This document shows, piece by piece, positions 60,120 through 64,000 of a stretch of 64,000 nt of DNA. The stretch is from Holothuria scabra. Lineage: Eukaryota; Echinodermata; Holothuroidea; Aspidochirotida; Holothuriidae. The notes under the pieces are model-generated. The model made no database searches. It saw only the letters and a list, made by a program, of their open reading frames with translations, and had not been told where the DNA came from. The position numbers and the translations under genes are program-made. The stretch covers positions 7,579,787 through 7,643,786 of the forward strand of contig CM074195.1 in the NCBI GenBank assembly GCA_037179385.1, read 5' to 3'. Every line of letters begins with the position of its first letter. Position 1 is the first letter of the stretch.

Positions 60120-60600
60120 GTGTTATTAACATTCCCTCTAACCTGCCATGCACTCTCATCCATCTTCACCTTATCATGTATGGCCTAACTCTTAACCCTT
60201 GCATTCCTTATCTCGTTGACTAACAAAGCCATTCCAAATGATCTCATCCTCTTATTCCACTCCACTATTCCTTCTAGAGGTACGTTATTCTGAAGTATCG
60301 TTACTGTCTCGCTAGGCAGCAATTTTGTCTTTCGTTCTGGTTTGAAGATTGGCTCTTGATTTCTACTGTTAAGTTAAAGGTGGCCTAGATACCAAGGTGA
60401 GGGTCTCTCGGTAATGGTGTTGAGGTTGAATTGTATTTTGGACTTTTTTAATTTTCTGCCATGAGGAGTTAAGTTTAATTGAGTAGGTTGATTATATTAT
60501 TTGACTCATTCTGAGTTCATGCTTTGTTTCCCGAAAGAACCGGGGCTTATTATAAACAATATGTGAGTTACCTTGAAGGAAGCTTCCTCTCCTTTTCGGT
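60120..60600. other. Stretch without similarity inside the retroelement
   Basis: Between the RNase H remnant and its continuation there is about 480 bp with no protein similarity I can see and no clear inverted ends. It may be an insertion of another element. Confidence 0.4.
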
Positions 60601-60609
60601 TGTATACAG

Positions 60610-60868
60610 TGAATGGAGCCAACAGCGGATGGACCACTTCAAACGAATGCAGTGGCTTGGGTCGTGAAATTTTATTGCCATTATCCTAAAGGTACGTTTT
60701 CCAGGATCAAAACGGACAAAAGGCCGTTCTGAAGCCTAAAGAAGTGGCATTGCAAGATGAAGTAACAGGTCACCGCACGAGTTGGGTACTTAGGATGCTT
60801 TTATTGGGAAAAGTACACAAAGAAGGGCAAAAATTCAAAATCTGACCCGCTGTCAAGGCGCCCACAAG
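60610..60868 (+). pseudogene. gypsy RNase H end and tether
   Basis: Short frames give DHFKRMQWL (compare TDHxALxWL), then VHKEGQKF and, in a shifted frame, SDPLSRRP, which matches the H-x-x-G-x-x-x-x-x-D-x-LSR motif that ends the RNase H/tether region. Confidence 0.7.
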
Positions 60869-61156
60869 TTGAATTACTATCAAATGAATGAATACCCCCA
60901 TGACGATTTACAGACAATTAGTGATGCTGTCAATTTTAAATCAGGGAAAGCATTAACAAAAAAGAAATGCATGCAAAGTGAAATTGGTATTGAAAAAGAT
61001 ATGCTAAAGATACGTAAGTCAAAAAGTGACCAAAATTTAGAGGAAAACGGGACCCCTACAGAGAACAGTCCTGACGATATTAAAAGACTGGGACATGTAT
61101 TTGACTTTAGAGGTCATCAAAGCAGAGATCCAGCGCTGAATGGGGCAATGGAATAG
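60869..61156 (+). pseudogene. gypsy linker before integrase
   Basis: A 95-codon open frame, highly polar (KIRKSKSDQNLEENGTPTEN). It fits the variable spacer between RNase H and integrase in this element class. No domain recognised. Confidence 0.45.
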
Positions 61157-61255
61157 ATGGAGAACAATTCCCATCTTCCTGGCTAGGAAACTAAAAACTT
61201 AATTGAATTAATCGAATGATAGTTGACTTGTTTGTAGGAAAATCAAAAAGAGACT

Positions 61256-61513
61256 ATGAAAGCCGACTTCTTACCGAACAGGCATACACCGAGGGCCTTT
61301 GTCCCACAAGCCTTTAAGTATGTACATGGACACCTCCTTTCAGGACAATTTGGGTTCGAAAGAACGTTTCATAGGATCTTGGAACTATTCCATTGGCCTT
61401 ATATGTCAAAAGATATGCAGGATTTTTTAAACAAATGTTATCCTTGCGAAACTAGGCTCAATTCCGTTTCAAACTCAAGAGCACAGACACAAGGAATAAC
61501 TTCCTTCCCATAA
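61256..61513 (+). pseudogene. gypsy integrase zinc-binding domain
   Basis: The frame reads VHGHLLSGQFGFERTFHRIL and HWPYMSKDMQDFLNKCYPCE. It matches the H2C2 zinc finger (HxxxxxGHxGxxKTxxRxxxxFxWPxMxxDVxxFVxxCxxC). Confidence 0.88.
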
Positions 61514-61519
61514 CGTATT

Positions 61520-61989
61520 GATGGACACAACGGATCTCCCAGTCACCTCTCGAAGCAATAGATATCGGAGTTGAACCATTTGACCAAGTATGTAAATTTT
61601 TGCCCAATGAAGGACCAAAAGGACCCCACCGTTAACTTCCTTTTTCGTAGACTATTTTAGCGAACACAGAATACCACAAGTCCTTCATCCGGACCAAGAA
61701 AAGCAATTTGAGTCAGACTTGATCAAGGCAACATGTCAGCAATTGGGTATACAGAAAATTAACATATCATCCTGAAGGCAATGGTCGTAATCTGAACGCA
61801 ATGCACTTGCTTAACCGGACTTTGAAAGGTCAATCAGCTGAATTTTTAGACCCAAAGGAATCGAATGGGACCAATATCTTCCACAAATTGAACTTGCCTA
61901 TAATTCAAGTATGCCCAGCAGTAATCCCCATTACATGGGAGGGAGCCAAGATTTTCTACATCGACGGTACTAGATATTTCTCGTCATAA
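61520..61989 (+). pseudogene. gypsy integrase core remnants
   Basis: Short frames give PLEAIDIGVEPF, then HRIPQVLHPDQEKQFESDLI, YHPEGNGR and LNRTLKGQSAEF, with a final stretch like the AYNSSxHSSTxxTPF region. They match the D,D,35-E core in order, but frameshifts separate them. Confidence 0.8.
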
Positions 61990-62039
61990 TTAAAGTGACG
62001 CACATAAACTTCATAAGTACCAAACCTATATGTGTCCTA

Positions 62040-62245
62040 AATGGGTGAACCCGTTTGGGGCACATTTTATTTTGCACCCAAGATTGATAAGGGCCCCATA
62101 TGGGTAGCTCACATGCATGAGGGATAATATAGGGCTGTTCTCTAGTTTCTACACATATAGGTCGTTTACATGGGACCCAGATCTATCCCACAAGGGTCAT
62201 GGAACAAGAAATGGGACCCATAAGGGAATGTTACCTGGGTTAGAG
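62040..62245. repeat. GGGCCC/GGGACCC-rich patch
   Basis: Words such as GGGGCACATTTTATTTTGCA, GGGCCCCATATGGG, ATGGGACCCAG and ATGGGACCCATAAGGG repeat loosely over 200 bp. Unlike the surrounding AT-rich DNA. Possibly the internal repeat of an unrecognised element. Confidence 0.45.
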
Positions 62246-62249
62246 CGGA

Positions 62250-63236
62250 GTTGAAACTGAGATCAGAGGATGCAACTGAATTTGCATCCATGTTACAAAA
62301 AATTGCACAAGAGCATCAAAGAGAATTTCACTTCAGGACAGTTGCCATATTAAATGTTCACAGTTCTTGTACAGTAATGATTTTACAGTAGGTCTTTATG
62401 AAACGTACATTTTTGTAATGAGCAGGCAGAGAAATTTTGGAAAGGTTTTGAAAAGAGTAGTTTTTGATGTATTCGCGGAATCATGGTCGTTTTCAGAAGA
62501 ACAGGTTAATATTTTCAGGATCTGCACTTGTAATTATTATGTGTACTAAATCTTTAATCTTTTAGAAGTAATATTCAGTTTAACCTACGTAGTGAATATA
62601 CATATCTTAAAAAAAATGGAATACAAACGAATATTTTGGTAATGAAGAAATATGGAGATTTCATATATAAATGCTGACCTGCCGCTACTGTGAAAGCCAG
62701 CTATGAGGCTTGTTTACTATGACACACTGAGCTGAGGAGATCTCCTCAGTAGCTATCACTATATATCAAACACAGCTAACGTCATGCGGAGACTACGTAC
62801 ATTTAGGTTAAACCTATTTACGTAATTTACTGTTAGAGATATGCTAACTGGTTTTGCAGTGTCAAACAAAGTTTGTACAAAAAAAAAAAACAGTTAGCTA
62901 GCGTAAACTTTAATCTAAGTTAGAATTAACCTTAGCCTAATGTTGTCAAAATGTTACTTGTACGGAAGCAAGTCGGCTCGAAACTCACATTTCGTGGGAT
63001 GTAACTTCCCTCAAAGCGAAACAGCATTGAAAATACTCTTTTTTGTTAGGCCCACACAGTAGTCAGAGCAATGCATGCAACTTTTGCAAGAGGGACCTGC
63101 AGCTGCGGCTAAGGTCCTTGGAAGACTTTGAACCACCTACCTTGTAAACTTCTATTTAAAGCATAGTTCAATAACAACTTTATTTCTGATATGTTTAAAG
63201 TGAATCTTTGTGTGTCATGAAAAGGAAAAGCATAAG
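62250..63236. other. No recognised gene
   Basis: AT-rich DNA downstream of the retroelement, with an A12 run at 62879-62890. No long terminal repeat matching the upstream side was noticed. Confidence 0.5.
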
Positions 63237-63352
63237 CCTTTCTTTCTTTCTTTCTTACTTTCTTTCTTTCTGTCTTTCTTTCTTCCTTTCTTTCTTTCCC
63301 TCTTTCTTTCTGTCTTTCTTTCTTCCTTTCTTTCTTTCTTTCTTTCTTTCTT

Positions 63353-63410
<58 letters not shown>

Positions 63411-63413
63411 TTC
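63237..63413. repeat. (TTTC)n microsatellite
   Basis: About 175 bp of TTTC repeats with a few TTCC, TCTG and TCTC variants. The serine/phenylalanine and lysine/glutamate frames here are artefacts. Confidence 0.98.
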
Positions 63414-64000
63414 CCCTTTTTTCATTGATGAAACCTTCCATAACTCGATTAATCATTACAGCAGGGGAACTTTAATTAGAGAAAAGACCGCAAAATACTG
63501 AAAATTTTGAAAGCCTTTTAGAGATAGAGAACGCTATCTGATTATAAGCTTCTTGAACCACGCCTATCTTAGTGCAAATGAATATTCAATGTGCCACATG
63601 AGCTCTAGTTCCAGATTCCAAAGTGTAGTACACTACCGTTTTGTATAAGCACATGGATGATGTTGTTTAAAGTACCTACCTAGACGATAGGTAGTTAATT
63701 TCTTTATTAGCGGACCTTCCAGCTTTTGAATAAAAGATGTGGTGTAGGTTGAATACTTACCGAGTAAAGGCGCAAGAAATTAGTGGTAAATTATGAGAAA
63801 AAATCAAAACATTGGTCTGCAAATGTGAATCCATGACATCACACCTGCTTGCTTCAAGTTCACCGTTTGCAGAAAATATTTCAACCTTAATTGATAATAT
63901 CTCGAGAAACAAACATGGAAAATGAATAAAAATATAATAAAACCAGAATGCTTAGACTTTGTTTCTCCTTAACATACCAAAAATAAATTTAGCCCTGGAT

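Noticed and set aside
63109..63501. Lys/Glu-Arg and Ser/Phe-rich open frames
   Set aside because: They come from the TTTC microsatellite.

Overview
The window is AT-rich, intron-rich animal DNA with no bacterial-style gene packing. Almost all open frames are short and are chance readings. The repeat content is tRNA-derived SINEs, hAT-like terminal-inverted-repeat elements, Ty3/gypsy remains and dispersed tandem blocks built around a GACCTTTGACCTC-like core. Together with the one recognisable gene, this fits a marine invertebrate, possibly an echinoderm or relative. The species cannot be fixed from the sequence alone.

The only host gene I can support is a P5B-type P-type ATPase (ATP13A2/ATP13A3 family, polyamine transporters of late endosomes and lysosomes) on the minus strand. 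I assembled 25 coding exons by hand from 52510 down to 11926, using conserved protein blocks, GT/AG borders and matching splice phases. They cover an N-terminal membrane segment, the actuator domain (TGES), the M4 motif, the phosphorylation site (DKTGTLTE, split over two exons), the nucleotide-binding domain (KGAPE), the hinge (GDGAND) and most C-terminal membrane segments. Three pieces were not found: the start codon exon with part of the N-terminal region, the exon that should follow MVTG (the D-x-x-LTA block of the P domain), and the last membrane exon(s).

Layout. 1-11.9 kb is intergenic or 3' flank with SINE copies (including an inverted fold-back pair at 2.35-2.65 kb), homopolymer-rich repeats and a hairpin repeat. 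11.9-52.5 kb is the ATPase gene; its introns carry SINEs, five-copy short hairpin repeats, a 1.49-kb hAT-like element with a perfect 8-bp target duplication, tandem blocks and a Ty3/gypsy integrase fragment. 52.5-58 kb has no recognised gene but holds several minisatellites and a tRNA-Leu-like sequence. 58.3-62 kb is a heavily broken Ty3/gypsy polyprotein on the plus strand, in which a TA microsatellite has grown right at the YxDD catalytic motif of the reverse transcriptase. 62-64 kb holds a GGGCCC-rich patch and a long TTTC microsatellite.

I did not find an undescribed gene system. The most interesting items are the missing P-domain exon and the APALP variant in the ATPase, the YxDD microsatellite, the hAT-like element with its target duplication, and the nested-hairpin repeat family.
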